From Anaerolineaceae bacterium (GTDB taxonomy: Bacteria; Chloroflexota; Anaerolineae; Aggregatilineales; Phototrophicaceae): a stretch of 64,000 nucleotides of DNA. Each line of letters opens with the position of its first letter. The stretch's first letter is position 1. Position numbers and translations under genes: made by a program. The notes beneath the pieces are model-generated. The model saw only the letters and a program-made list of their open reading frames with translations. It had not been told where the DNA came from and did no database searches. This document shows, in pieces, positions 17,158-24,929 of the stretch. The stretch covers positions 496,001 to 560,000 of the forward strand of contig PABP01000038.1 of assembly GCA_002699585.1 (NCBI GenBank). Direction: 5' to 3'.

Positions 17158-18606
17158 TTATTCGTCTGCTTCGTCGGCGGACTCAGCATCTTCCGATGTT
17201 TGGCGAGATTTCGCCTGTAAGCTAGCCGCCTGGTTGGGATCACCAATATGCAGGGTGTCATAGGCTTGCTGGGATGTCTTGAACGCGCCGACGCCTTCGT
17301 GACCGTGCCAGTCGCCCTGATGGTGCATCGGGTTGGGCAGCCCTGTTTCGGATTCCCGTTTGGCGATCCAGGCATCCATACGGCTACGGAGTAAGGCCAC
17401 AACTTCTGGCTCCTGCTCGGCCAGATTGTGATTTTCTTCGGGGTCTTCGACAAGATTATACAGTTCGACTTCTGGCTTGAAGTGGAAGTCCGGCTCCAGA
17501 GCGATCATCAGCTTCCATTCTGGGGTGCGCCAACCATGCTTACGCATCCAGGTGCATTCGGTGATGTACATCTCGCTTTCGAAGGAGGCTTCCTCACCCT
17601 GGATGAGGGCGGTCAGGCTGCGACCATCAAAGCGCAGATCGGAAGGGTAATCAATGGAGGCCGGGTCGATTTCGGCCAGTTCAAGGATCGTCGGCAGCAG
17701 ATCTTTATGCTGGTTAAAGCCTGTGACGCGCTTACCCTGGGGCAGCTTGGACGGGTAACGGATAATCAGCGGTACATAGAGCACGTTATCGTACATGCCG
17801 TGATGATCGAACCAGCACTCATGGTCGTAGAGCGTCTCGCCATGATCGCCATTGATGATAACGATGGTCTCATCCAGGATGCCCTGTTCTTCCAGCGCCG
17901 CAAAAATCGACTGGATAGCAGCATCCATGTAGGCAATCGCGCCATCGTACTGGGCGATCACATAATCTTTATCCGAAATGCACGGTGGCATCCACGAGGC
18001 AAAGAAATCGCGGAACGGCTTGAAGCTCATGACCGGGTCCATCGACTTGTTAGCCGGGTCGGTTTCATCCCCATGAAAAAACATGCGCTCAAAGGGCGCG
18101 GGTGGCAAATAGGGTGCATGCGGGTCCATATGGCGCAGCATCATAAACCAGGGTTTGTCATCTGCTACCAGACGATCCAATTCTGGCAGCGCGACTTCAT
18201 TCAGATTTTCCGCTTTGGGGCTGCGGCCTTCGTTCCAACTGCCCCAGGCGGCGTAATCCAGGTAAGTATCGAACCCGCGCGAACTGGGGTTACCCGTAAA
18301 GCCGACGCAGGTCGTGTTATAGCCCTGGTCGCGCATCATTTCAGCCATCGTTTTAACTTCTGGGCGCAAGCCATCTTTATGACGCAGTGCCACCACCTGG
18401 GTGCTGAAGCAATCCATGCCCGTCAGCATGGAGGCATAGGCTGGCGTCGTCGGGATATGAGCGCTATAGGTCTGCTCGAACAAGACACCTTCTTGCGCAA
18501 ATCGGTCGATGTGCGGCGTCGTCAAGCGCGGATACCCATAACAACTCATATGGTCTGCACGGATGGAATCAATTGCAATCAGGAGAATATTGGGTTTTGG
18601 AGGCAC
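17158..18606 (-). CDS. Sulfatase-fold (alkaline phosphatase superfamily) hydrolase with Thr at the nucleophile position
   Basis: A 482-residue protein starting at a GTG with AAGGA about 11 bases upstream. The fold is clear: NILLIAIDSIRADHMSCYGY (first metal aspartate D13), TPHIDRFAQEGVLF, and the second metal site IIINGDHGETLYDHE. The usual sulfatase motif C/S-x-P-S-R is replaced by T53-T-P55-A-Y57 in PTTPAYASMLTG. The residue normally converted to formylglycine is therefore threonine and the conserved arginine is tyrosine. This argues against a classical formylglycine sulfatase and for a Thr-nucleophile phospho- or sulfo-hydrolase. No signal peptide is seen. It is the first gene of the operon controlled by the divergent LacI-type promoter. 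Confidence 0.85.
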   Translation of the reverse strand: MPPKPNILLIAIDSIRADHMSCYGYPRLTTPHIDRFAQEGVLFEQTYSAHIPTTPAYASMLTGMDCFSTQVVALRHKDGLRPEVKTMAEMMRDQGYNTTCVGFTGNPSSRGFDTYLDYAAWGSWNEGRSPKAENLNEVALPELDRLVADDKPWFMMLRHMDPHAPYLPPAPFERMFFHGDETDPANKSMDPVMSFKPFRDFFASWMPPCISDKDYVIAQYDGAIAYMDAAIQSIFAALEEQGILDETIVIINGDHGETLYDHECWFDHHGMYDNVLYVPLIIRYPSKLPQGKRVTGFNQHKDLLPTILELAEIDPASIDYPSDLRFDGRSLTALIQGEEASFESEMYITECTWMRKHGWRTPEWKLMIALEPDFHFKPEVELYNLVEDPEENHNLAEQEPEVVALLRSRMDAWIAKRESETGLPNPMHHQGDWHGHEGVGAFKTSQQAYDTLHIGDPNQAASLQAKSRQTSEDAESADEADE

Positions 18607-18682
18607 TTGTACAAATCCTTTTTTAAATAAGCGTAATTGATCAAAAGATGTATTCTGTTGTCCTACTTAGGTAGCTCACCCG

Positions 18683-18707
18683 CTGTTCACAACAAGATGA
18701 TGAACAG
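18683..18707 (-). promoter_or_regulatory. 7-bp inverted repeat in the sulfatase operon leader
   Basis: CTGTTCA at 18683-18689 and TGAACAG at 18701-18707 form a perfect inverted repeat with an 11-bp spacer. It lies between the predicted promoter (-10 at 18762-18767) and the sulfatase start, so it would be in the 5' untranslated leader as a stem-loop, or act as a second operator. Confidence 0.35.
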
Positions 18708-18761
18708 ACCCTCTATGCAAAGAATGTCTTTTTTCAATAAGGCATTTGTCAATTAAAGCGC

Positions 18762-18790
18762 ATTATAGACAAAACTGAAAAATCACGCAA
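18762..18790 (-). promoter_or_regulatory. Sigma-70-type promoter for the sulfatase operon
   Basis: On the minus strand the -35 hexamer TTGCGT (18785-18790) and a perfect -10 TATAAT (18762-18767) are separated by exactly 17 bp. It points at the sulfatase gene and predicts a leader of about 150 nt. The -35 box is inside the LacI-type operator. Confidence 0.7.
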
Positions 18791-18800
18791 ACGGTTGCAT
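18785..18800. promoter_or_regulatory. LacI-family operator
   Basis: On the minus strand this reads ATGCAACCGTTTGCGT, matching the LacI/GalR-family pattern TGnAAnCGnTTnCA with the central CG. It is about 140 bp upstream of the divergent LacI-type gene and covers the -35 box of the sulfatase promoter, so repression by steric block is expected. Confidence 0.75.
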
Positions 18801-18936
18801 AAATCCAATTTTGTGGATATAGTCATTTGTATAAATCTAAAAAAGCGCAGATTTTTGAATTTATTGAAACTATTTTGGCGTGGCAGTTGGCAGAAAATAT
18901 TGAAATAAGTCACGTCATTCTTGAGGGCTATTTACG

Positions 18937-19941
18937 TTGACAACGATTCGTGATGTCGCCAAACGCGCTAAGGTATCGGCTTCAACTGCCTCGCGTATTT
19001 TGTCGAATTCAACCAAGGAAAAATACTCCGAAGCGACACGTTCGCGCGTGATCCAGGCGAGTATCGAGTTGGGCTATCGGCCTAACTTCGCCGCCAGGGC
19101 GCTTGTATCTGGCAAAACACGAATCATCGCGGCTATCTTCCCTCGTGTCTATGATACGCCCTTCACAGCGTTGGCATCGTTGCAAATTTTGTCGGGCATC
19201 GAAGCGTATTGCAGTGATAACGGTTATCACATGCTTATTTCTTCGCCCAAAGTCACAGCAGATAGTGAACTTGACCCCACATTTGTGAATCTATTATCGG
19301 GTGGCTACCTTGACGGGGCTATCATCGACGGGCACTTCAATATTACGCCAATTATCGACGCCGTGACACAGGTCAAGCTGCCATGTGTCGTGCTGGGGCA
19401 TCATGCACATACGCATACCCTCAGGAGCGATAACCATGCGGGCGGCCAGTTGATGATGCAGCACTTGATTGATCTGGGGCATCGGCGTATTGGCATTATC
19501 GCCATCCCTGACATCGAGCAGCGTTTCCTCGGCGTGAAGGATGCCGCCGAAGCGAATGGCATCGCATTTGAAGATTTGCCCTTTGCTGTTGGTAACTTTT
19601 CCGAGGAAAGTGGCGAGAAAGCTGCTGCTGAACTCATTCAGAAACATCCTGATCTAACGGCCATCGTCGCTTTTAACGACCGTATGGCTATGGGCGCGAT
19701 CAAAGCACTCTCGAATCTGGGCTACCAGGTGCCCGATCAGATCAGCGTTGTTGGCTATGACAACCTGCCCCGTTCCGCTGATTTTAACCCGCCGCTGACA
19801 ACTATCGATCATCAGCTTGCGAGTTGGGGTAACCAAGCTATGAACTTATTGTTGGATGTGATCCGAGGCAAAAAGCCGAAATCCATCGTCCTGACGCCGC
19901 AATTAATCGTACGAGCGTCCACCGGTAAACCGAGTACGTAA
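18937..19941 (+). CDS. LacI/GalR-family transcriptional regulator
   Basis: A 334-residue regulator starting at a TTG with TTGAGGG about 10 bases upstream. The N-terminal helix-turn-helix TTIRDVAKRAKVSASTASRI is followed by hinge-helix residues (NFAARALVSGKTRIIA), then a periplasmic-binding-protein-like sugar-binding domain with DGAIIDGHFN, DNHAGGQLMMQHLIDLGHRR and ISVVGYDNLP. It lies divergent to the sulfatase operon, whose promoter carries a matching operator, and upstream of the importer at 20-26 kb. It is therefore the likely local repressor, probably relieved by a carbohydrate effector. The effector is unknown. Confidence 0.93.
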   Translation: MTTIRDVAKRAKVSASTASRILSNSTKEKYSEATRSRVIQASIELGYRPNFAARALVSGKTRIIAAIFPRVYDTPFTALASLQILSGIEAYCSDNGYHMLISSPKVTADSELDPTFVNLLSGGYLDGAIIDGHFNITPIIDAVTQVKLPCVVLGHHAHTHTLRSDNHAGGQLMMQHLIDLGHRRIGIIAIPDIEQRFLGVKDAAEANGIAFEDLPFAVGNFSEESGEKAAAELIQKHPDLTAIVAFNDRMAMGAIKALSNLGYQVPDQISVVGYDNLPRSADFNPPLTTIDHQLASWGNQAMNLLLDVIRGKKPKSIVLTPQLIVRASTGKPST

Positions 19942-19966
19942 GGTCCTACCGGGTAATTAAATTTGC

Positions 19967-19999
19967 TTTTAGGAGCACGTCTGTGGTGTGCTCTTAAAA
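19967..19999. terminator. Terminator-like hairpin between lacI-type gene and importer operon
   Basis: A 12-bp stem TTTTAGGAGCAC / GTGCTCTTAAAA (one G-U pair) with a 9-nt loop. The arms supply T-rich tails in both directions. It lies after the regulator stop and 30 bp before the binding-protein start, so it separates the two transcripts or attenuates read-through. Confidence 0.6.
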
Positions 20000-20029
20000 A
20001 ATAGAATTATGTGTTAAGGAGATTCGTTT

Positions 20030-21940
20030 ATGTACCGGAAACTAGTGTTCTTATTTGTGTTGGCACTGTTTGCTGTGCCAACGTTCGTGAGTGTGGCACA
20101 AGAGCCGCAAGGCTTGCCTGTCGATGTGCCACGCGAAGAAATGTTCGTCGTTGACCAGATTTTCCGTTATGGTGTAGCGGGTAACTACAATATCTGGCAG
20201 ACTGCAGGTACAACGCCTCATCGTCATGCCATGATGGATGAAACACTGTGGTATGTTGACCAGGAAACTGGCGAACGTATCTACGGTGCGGCTATATCCG
20301 ACCCCATGTACAACGATGACTTCACCCAGATGACCGTTGAACTACGTGACAATCTGGAATGGAGTGATGGAGTTCCGTTTACAGCTGCTGATGTTGTCTA
20401 TACTGTTGAGACACTCAAAGCTACGCCGGAACTTGGACAAAGTGGTTGGCATGCCCAGTTCAACCAGTTTGTGGATAGTGTTGAAGCAACAGACGACTAT
20501 ACGGTTGTTTTCAACTTGCTTGAGTCCAACCCTCGCTTCCACAATATATTCGAAACGCGCTGGAACGGTATGTACATCATGCCGAAGCACGTTGTCGAAA
20601 ATGTTGAAGGCGACCTGGGTACCTGGACAAATCCCGACCCTGTCGTCCTGGGTGCTTATCTTCCGACCCAGTATGACCCGAATGGCTTCTGGGAACTATA
20701 CGAACGTCGTGACAACTGGGAAACCTCGGTTGCTGGTACAGTCATTGGCAACCCTGGCCCTCAGTACGTGCTGACCATCTTCTACGGTGACAGCTCACGT
20801 AAAGCCATCGCCATGTCGCGTGGTGAACTCGACGTTTACTTCGATGCGGACATTGAAGCCTTCGAGACCACTCTCGATACCACCCCGACCGCTCGCTCCT
20901 GGTATGCAGACTTCCCCTGGGCGTATCCCAACGAAGTAAGCACCCGTCAGTTGGCATTCAACTATGAAACGCAGCCGCTGTTCCAGGATATCAAAGTACG
21001 CTGGGCGCTGGCACTGGCGCTTAACATCGTTGAACTCCAGACCGAGTACATCGGTGGTGTAGCAAAAGTCACACCGCTACCCGTCCCGGCTACACCGTCA
21101 CTGACTGCCATTTATCTCGACCCGATGCAAGAATGGTTCGAGAACCTGGAAATTGATCTGGGTGATGGCACGATGTACAAGCCATATGACTCGACTGTTC
21201 CCGATCAGATCGCTGCATGGGCAGAGGAACAAGGTTACACGGTTCCTGGTGAACCGGCTGAAGTATTCGGCCCAGGTTGGTGGAAATTCGACCCCGAAAC
21301 AGCCGAAATCCTGCTGACCAATGCTGGTTTCAGCCGCGATGGTGGCGGCAACTGGCTAACCCCCGATGGCGAACCCTTCACCATTGATCTGCAATCACCG
21401 CCTGATGAAAACGACGCTTTCCGTATGGCGAATGCCGCTGCGGATATGTGGTCGGACTTCGGTATCGACGTGAATCTGTCTGGCCTGGAACGTGCAGTCT
21501 GGGAACAGAATTACTTCGTGGGTCAGGTTGATGTCTACACACCGTGGATGAACTTCGCCCTGGCTTCCGGTGACTCCTGGCCAGAAGTACGTGGTGACCA
21601 TCCGAAGTATTATGTCCCGAATGGCGAAGATGTCCGTCCAGCAGGCGGCAATGCCTTCTTCCAGGGTCAGCGCCTGCAAGATCCGCAAATCGGCGAATAC
21701 ATCGATGCCATGGCTGCTGTTGCGCCGGATGATCCTGCCAACTTTGAAACGGCCACCGAGTTCTTTAAGTACTGGACAGAGAACATGTACGCCATCACAG
21801 CGATCAGCTTCAAGAAGTTTGTGACCTGGGATGAGCGTTACTGGACCGGATTCCCAACTGCTGAGAATCCTGATCTCATGCCGCTGTACTGGTTCCAGGG
21901 TGGTAAGTTTGCTATCCAAAGCCTGACACCCGTCAGCTAA
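20030..21940 (+). CDS. ABC transporter substrate-binding protein, family 5
   Basis: A 636-residue secreted binding protein with a signal peptide (MYRKLVFLFVLALFAVPTF, cleavage near SVA-Q) and a good TAAGGAG before the ATG. Family-5 features are LRDNLEWSDGVPFTAADVVY in the N-lobe and the long C-lobe found in peptide and oligosaccharide binders. No lipobox cysteine is present. It is larger than the 6.6-kb paralogue and only distantly similar. Many family-5 proteins in heterotrophic bacteria bind oligosaccharides. The adjacent LacI-type gene and sulfatase/rhamnosidase locus make a glycan ligand plausible here, but this is inference. Confidence 0.93.
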   Translation: MYRKLVFLFVLALFAVPTFVSVAQEPQGLPVDVPREEMFVVDQIFRYGVAGNYNIWQTAGTTPHRHAMMDETLWYVDQETGERIYGAAISDPMYNDDFTQMTVELRDNLEWSDGVPFTAADVVYTVETLKATPELGQSGWHAQFNQFVDSVEATDDYTVVFNLLESNPRFHNIFETRWNGMYIMPKHVVENVEGDLGTWTNPDPVVLGAYLPTQYDPNGFWELYERRDNWETSVAGTVIGNPGPQYVLTIFYGDSSRKAIAMSRGELDVYFDADIEAFETTLDTTPTARSWYADFPWAYPNEVSTRQLAFNYETQPLFQDIKVRWALALALNIVELQTEYIGGVAKVTPLPVPATPSLTAIYLDPMQEWFENLEIDLGDGTMYKPYDSTVPDQIAAWAEEQGYTVPGEPAEVFGPGWWKFDPETAEILLTNAGFSRDGGGNWLTPDGEPFTIDLQSPPDENDAFRMANAAADMWSDFGIDVNLSGLERAVWEQNYFVGQVDVYTPWMNFALASGDSWPEVRGDHPKYYVPNGEDVRPAGGNAFFQGQRLQDPQIGEYIDAMAAVAPDDPANFETATEFFKYWTENMYAITAISFKKFVTWDERYWTGFPTAENPDLMPLYWFQGGKFAIQSLTPVS

Positions 21941-21958
21941 GTACTCCAACAGGAGCAC

Positions 21959-21988
21959 ATAGGGCACAGGCACCTGTCTGTGCCCTAT
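21959..21988 (+). terminator. Perfect intercistronic hairpin after binding-protein gene
   Basis: A perfect 11-bp stem ATAGGGCACAG / CTGTGCCCTAT with an 8-nt loop lies between the binding-protein stop (21940) and the first permease (22042). It has no T-tract. Its position mirrors the hairpin at 6496-6519 and suits 3'-end protection or partial termination that raises binding-protein levels over permease. Confidence 0.6.
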
Positions 21989-22041
21989 TCCAATAGAGGT
22001 ACGCTGATCGTTACGCTGTTTCATTATTGGAAGACTCAACT

Positions 22042-23040
22042 ATGACTTTATTACGACAGTACATCCTACCGCGCATTGTGCAGTGGTTTGTGGTGATTTT
22101 TGTCGGCATCTCAGTCACATTTCTGATTCCGCGCCTCTCACCCGTTAACCCGGTCGACCAGGCAATGGGGCGATTGACATCGTTCCAGACCATGGACCCA
22201 GAGGCCACGCTCCAGATGCGCGAAACACTGCTTGATCTGTACGGACTAGATGGCTCCATTATCGATCAATACCTCAATTTCTGGGGACGTCTCATTCAGG
22301 GCGATTTGGGGCCGTCGTTTCAATCGTTCCCAACGCCAGTGACAGAAATCATCGGTGCCGGGATCTGGTGGACGATTGGCCTCTTGGGCACAGCCATCCT
22401 GATTTCCTGGGTATTGGGCGTTGTCTTGGGGTCGCTGGCGGGTTACTTCCCGCAAATGTGGTGGAGCAAATTCCTGGAGCGGGTGGTCATCACCGTTTAT
22501 CCAGTGCCTTACTATATTTTGGCGTTCGTTTTATTGATGCTGCTTACTTATTATTGGCCCGTGTTCCCATTGGTAGGTGGCTCGCGTGGTGACCCTTCAT
22601 TTACCTGGGAATTCATTAGCAGCGTTCTATATTTTGGCTTTCTGCCAGCCCTTTCCCTGGTGATTGGTGGCACAGCTTTTCGCTTCATCATGGCGAAAGC
22701 GCTAGCGTCGACCGAAATCACCAGCGATTATGTGCAATATGCTGAGCTAGCCGCCGTTCCTAAGCGCAAGATTCTCTTCTTCTACATCATCCGCAACACC
22801 ATGCTACCCCAAGTCACTGACTTGGCACTCTCACTGGGAACGATATTCGAGGGGGCACTCATTACAGAAGTTGTATTTGGTTATCCGGGCGTAGGCTATA
22901 CGCTGTATAACGCCATCAACTCCGGCGATTACAACATCATTATGGGTATCACCCTGCTATCGATTGTTGGCATTGCGACCGCCTCGCTCCTAGTTGACCT
23001 CATCTATCCGCTGCTTGATCCGCGCGTGCGTCTGAGATAA
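22042..23040 (+). CDS. ABC permease, DppB/OppB family
   Basis: A 332-residue permease. The ATG at 22042 is chosen over a TTG at 22027 because GGAAG precedes it. It has an N-terminal membrane anchor, RETLLDLYGLDGSIIDQYLNF as in DppB proteins, and a six-helix permease core. The EAA-like loop has drifted (YAELAAVPKRKILFFYIIRN). It ends in LLDPRVRLR. It is the first permease of the importer operon and is followed 11 bp later by its partner. GC and style match the surrounding genes. Confidence 0.92.
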   Translation: MTLLRQYILPRIVQWFVVIFVGISVTFLIPRLSPVNPVDQAMGRLTSFQTMDPEATLQMRETLLDLYGLDGSIIDQYLNFWGRLIQGDLGPSFQSFPTPVTEIIGAGIWWTIGLLGTAILISWVLGVVLGSLAGYFPQMWWSKFLERVVITVYPVPYYILAFVLLMLLTYYWPVFPLVGGSRGDPSFTWEFISSVLYFGFLPALSLVIGGTAFRFIMAKALASTEITSDYVQYAELAAVPKRKILFFYIIRNTMLPQVTDLALSLGTIFEGALITEVVFGYPGVGYTLYNAINSGDYNIIMGITLLSIVGIATASLLVDLIYPLLDPRVRLR

Positions 23041-23051
23041 GGGGGACCACC

Positions 23052-23915
23052 ATGTTAACGACCATACGTGACCTTTTTCGCTTTAGCCCCTCCTTCCGCC
23101 TGGGATCCATTATCCTGGTGCTGGCAGCGATACTGGTGATTCTGTCTTTCTTATCGCCTTATGAGCCAGATGACCGCCGCGCAGTCGAGCGCAATGAGGC
23201 TCCCTCGGCAGAGTTCTGGTTTGGCACGACATCCCAGGGGCAAGATGTCTTCTGGATGTTGACCTTCGCCGTGCGCAATACACTGATCGTTGCGGGTATC
23301 GCCGTTTTGATCGGGCGTGGCATTGGCGTGATCCTGGGCATGATTTCCGGTTATCTGGGTGGTGCGGTAGACCGTGTCCTATCTTCTATCGTGGATAGTT
23401 TTATCGTCATACCTCGATTACCCCTGCTCATCCTGATCGCTTCGATCATGCGAGGGCAGATGACCATCGTCGCACTGGGCGTATTGATTGGCATCCTAGA
23501 CTGGGCCTACCCATCAAAACGCTATCGGTCGCAGGTGCTCAGCCTGCGCGAGCGCAGCTTTACACATACAGCCATTTTCTCCGGTATGAATGCCTGGAAG
23601 ATCGTCATTCAGGAGCATTTGCCATTTATCATCCCGTTCCTACTGGCGGATGTCGTCAGCGGCTTTTTGTTCGCAATTGGCATCGAAGTGACGTTGTCGA
23701 TCCTCGGCCTGAGTGACCTGGATACGCAAAGCATCGGCTCCATGATTTATTGGGGCAACTACTACCAATCGCTGCTGACCAACCGGGTCTGGGTGTTGAT
23801 TGCACCGATTGGGGCGTCCATTGTCATCGTTGTCGGCTTTTATCTGGTATCGGTGGGCCTGGGCGATTATCTCGACCCGCGTAAACGTCTCGTACGCCTG
23901 CAAGTCAAGGAGTAA
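23052..23915 (+). CDS. ABC permease, DppC/OppC family
   Basis: A 287-residue permease preceded by AAGGGGGA. It begins with one membrane segment, has the DppC loop AEFWFGTTSQGQDVFWML (the LFGTDxxGRD motif in diverged form), a permease core with RSQVLSLRERSFTHTAIFSG in the ATPase-contact loop, and ends GLGDYLDPRKRLVRLQVKE. It forms the heterodimeric channel with the preceding permease. It is followed 6 bp later by the DppD-type ATPase. Confidence 0.92.
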   Translation: MLTTIRDLFRFSPSFRLGSIILVLAAILVILSFLSPYEPDDRRAVERNEAPSAEFWFGTTSQGQDVFWMLTFAVRNTLIVAGIAVLIGRGIGVILGMISGYLGGAVDRVLSSIVDSFIVIPRLPLLILIASIMRGQMTIVALGVLIGILDWAYPSKRYRSQVLSLRERSFTHTAIFSGMNAWKIVIQEHLPFIIPFLLADVVSGFLFAIGIEVTLSILGLSDLDTQSIGSMIYWGNYYQSLLTNRVWVLIAPIGASIVIVVGFYLVSVGLGDYLDPRKRLVRLQVKE

Positions 23916-23921
23916 TGCCTT

Positions 23922-24929
23922 ATGGGCCAACCCATCATCCAGACAGAGAACCTCAAAGCCTATTACATCACCCAGGCGTATGGTGTAGAGCGTACCGTGC
24001 AGGCGGTCGATGACATCTCTATTAGCATCAATGCTGGGGAAGTGTACGGCATCGCCGGGGAATCCGGCTGTGGTAAATCGACGCTACTCAAAGTGCTGCT
24101 CGGCTCTTACGAGCCACCGTTGACTGTTGTCGACGGGTCTGTGACATATCATTTAGACGACCAGACTATCGACGCTGTCAACCTGACACCAGAAGAAAAA
24201 CGCAGCCTGCGCTGGAAAGATATCTCATATATTCCGCAGGGGTCGATGCATGTGCTCAACCCGGTGCGCAAAATTCGCGATACGTTCCATGACTTTATTT
24301 CAGCACATCGCAATGTGACGCGCAAAGAATCCATGAAGATGACGTCCAGCTACCTGCGTGATCTGGGCTTGCCGGACAAAGTCATGGGGTCTTATCCACA
24401 TCAGCTATCGGGTGGGATGCGCCAGCGTGTGACCATCGCCCTGGCCACGATCCTGTGGCCCAAACTTATCTTCGCTGATGAGCCGACCACCGCACTAGAT
24501 GTAATTGTCCAGCGCGGCGTCATCCAGATGCTGAAGGAAGTCCAGCAGCGCGAAGGTAGTACGCTCATCTTGATTACGCATGACATCGGCGTGCATGCCA
24601 ACCTGGCAGATCGCATTGCGGTTCTGTATGCGGGTAAGCTGGTCGAAGAAGCACCCACACGCACGATCATTAATGAACCTAAGCATCCTTACACCAAATT
24701 CTTGATTGAATCGCTGCCCAGCCTGGACGGTCGAGAAGAGCGAAGCAGCATTCCAGGCCGCCCGCCTGCGCTGGACCATCCTCCCTCAGGCTGTCGTTTC
24801 CATGAACGCTGCCCACTGGCGAAAGACATCTGCCTGACGATTGACCCGGAAATGATCTCCGTTGGTCCCAATCACCGAACTGCCTGCCATGTTGTTGCCG
24901 AGGAGCTGAGTCATGAGCCAGCCATCTAA
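23922..24929 (+). CDS. ABC transporter ATP-binding protein, DppD/OppD family
   Basis: A 335-residue ATPase with AAGGAG upstream. Walker A is GESGCGKST, the signature LSGGMRQRV, and Walker B LIFADEPTTALD. The C-terminal oligopeptide-transporter domain carries the FeS-cluster-type cysteines of this subfamily (CRFHERCPLAKDIC and a later C in HRTACHV). It powers the importer as a heterodimer with the next gene, with which it overlaps by 17 bp. It may also serve the ATPase-less importer at 4.6-8 kb. Confidence 0.94.
   Translation: MGQPIIQTENLKAYYITQAYGVERTVQAVDDISISINAGEVYGIAGESGCGKSTLLKVLLGSYEPPLTVVDGSVTYHLDDQTIDAVNLTPEEKRSLRWKDISYIPQGSMHVLNPVRKIRDTFHDFISAHRNVTRKESMKMTSSYLRDLGLPDKVMGSYPHQLSGGMRQRVTIALATILWPKLIFADEPTTALDVIVQRGVIQMLKEVQQREGSTLILITHDIGVHANLADRIAVLYAGKLVEEAPTRTIINEPKHPYTKFLIESLPSLDGREERSSIPGRPPALDHPPSGCRFHERCPLAKDICLTIDPEMISVGPNHRTACHVVAEELSHEPAI

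Larger units (their letters stand above)
18607..18936. other. Divergent intergenic region between sulfatase operon and lacI-type gene
   Basis: 330 bp without a gene, clearly more A+T-rich than its surroundings. It holds a minus-strand promoter, a LacI-type operator on that promoter's -35 box and an inverted repeat in the leader (listed separately). A further short inverted repeat ATCCA/TGGAT lies just right of the operator. The plus-strand promoter for the regulator gene is not obvious; TTGAGGG at 18921-18927 is its ribosome binding site. Confidence 0.7.

Noticed and set aside
17428-18630. A 400-codon open frame on the plus strand opposite the sulfatase-fold gene
   Set aside because: It is antisense to a well-supported enzyme, has no recognisable domain and low-complexity H/R-rich composition, and reflects codon bias on the other strand.
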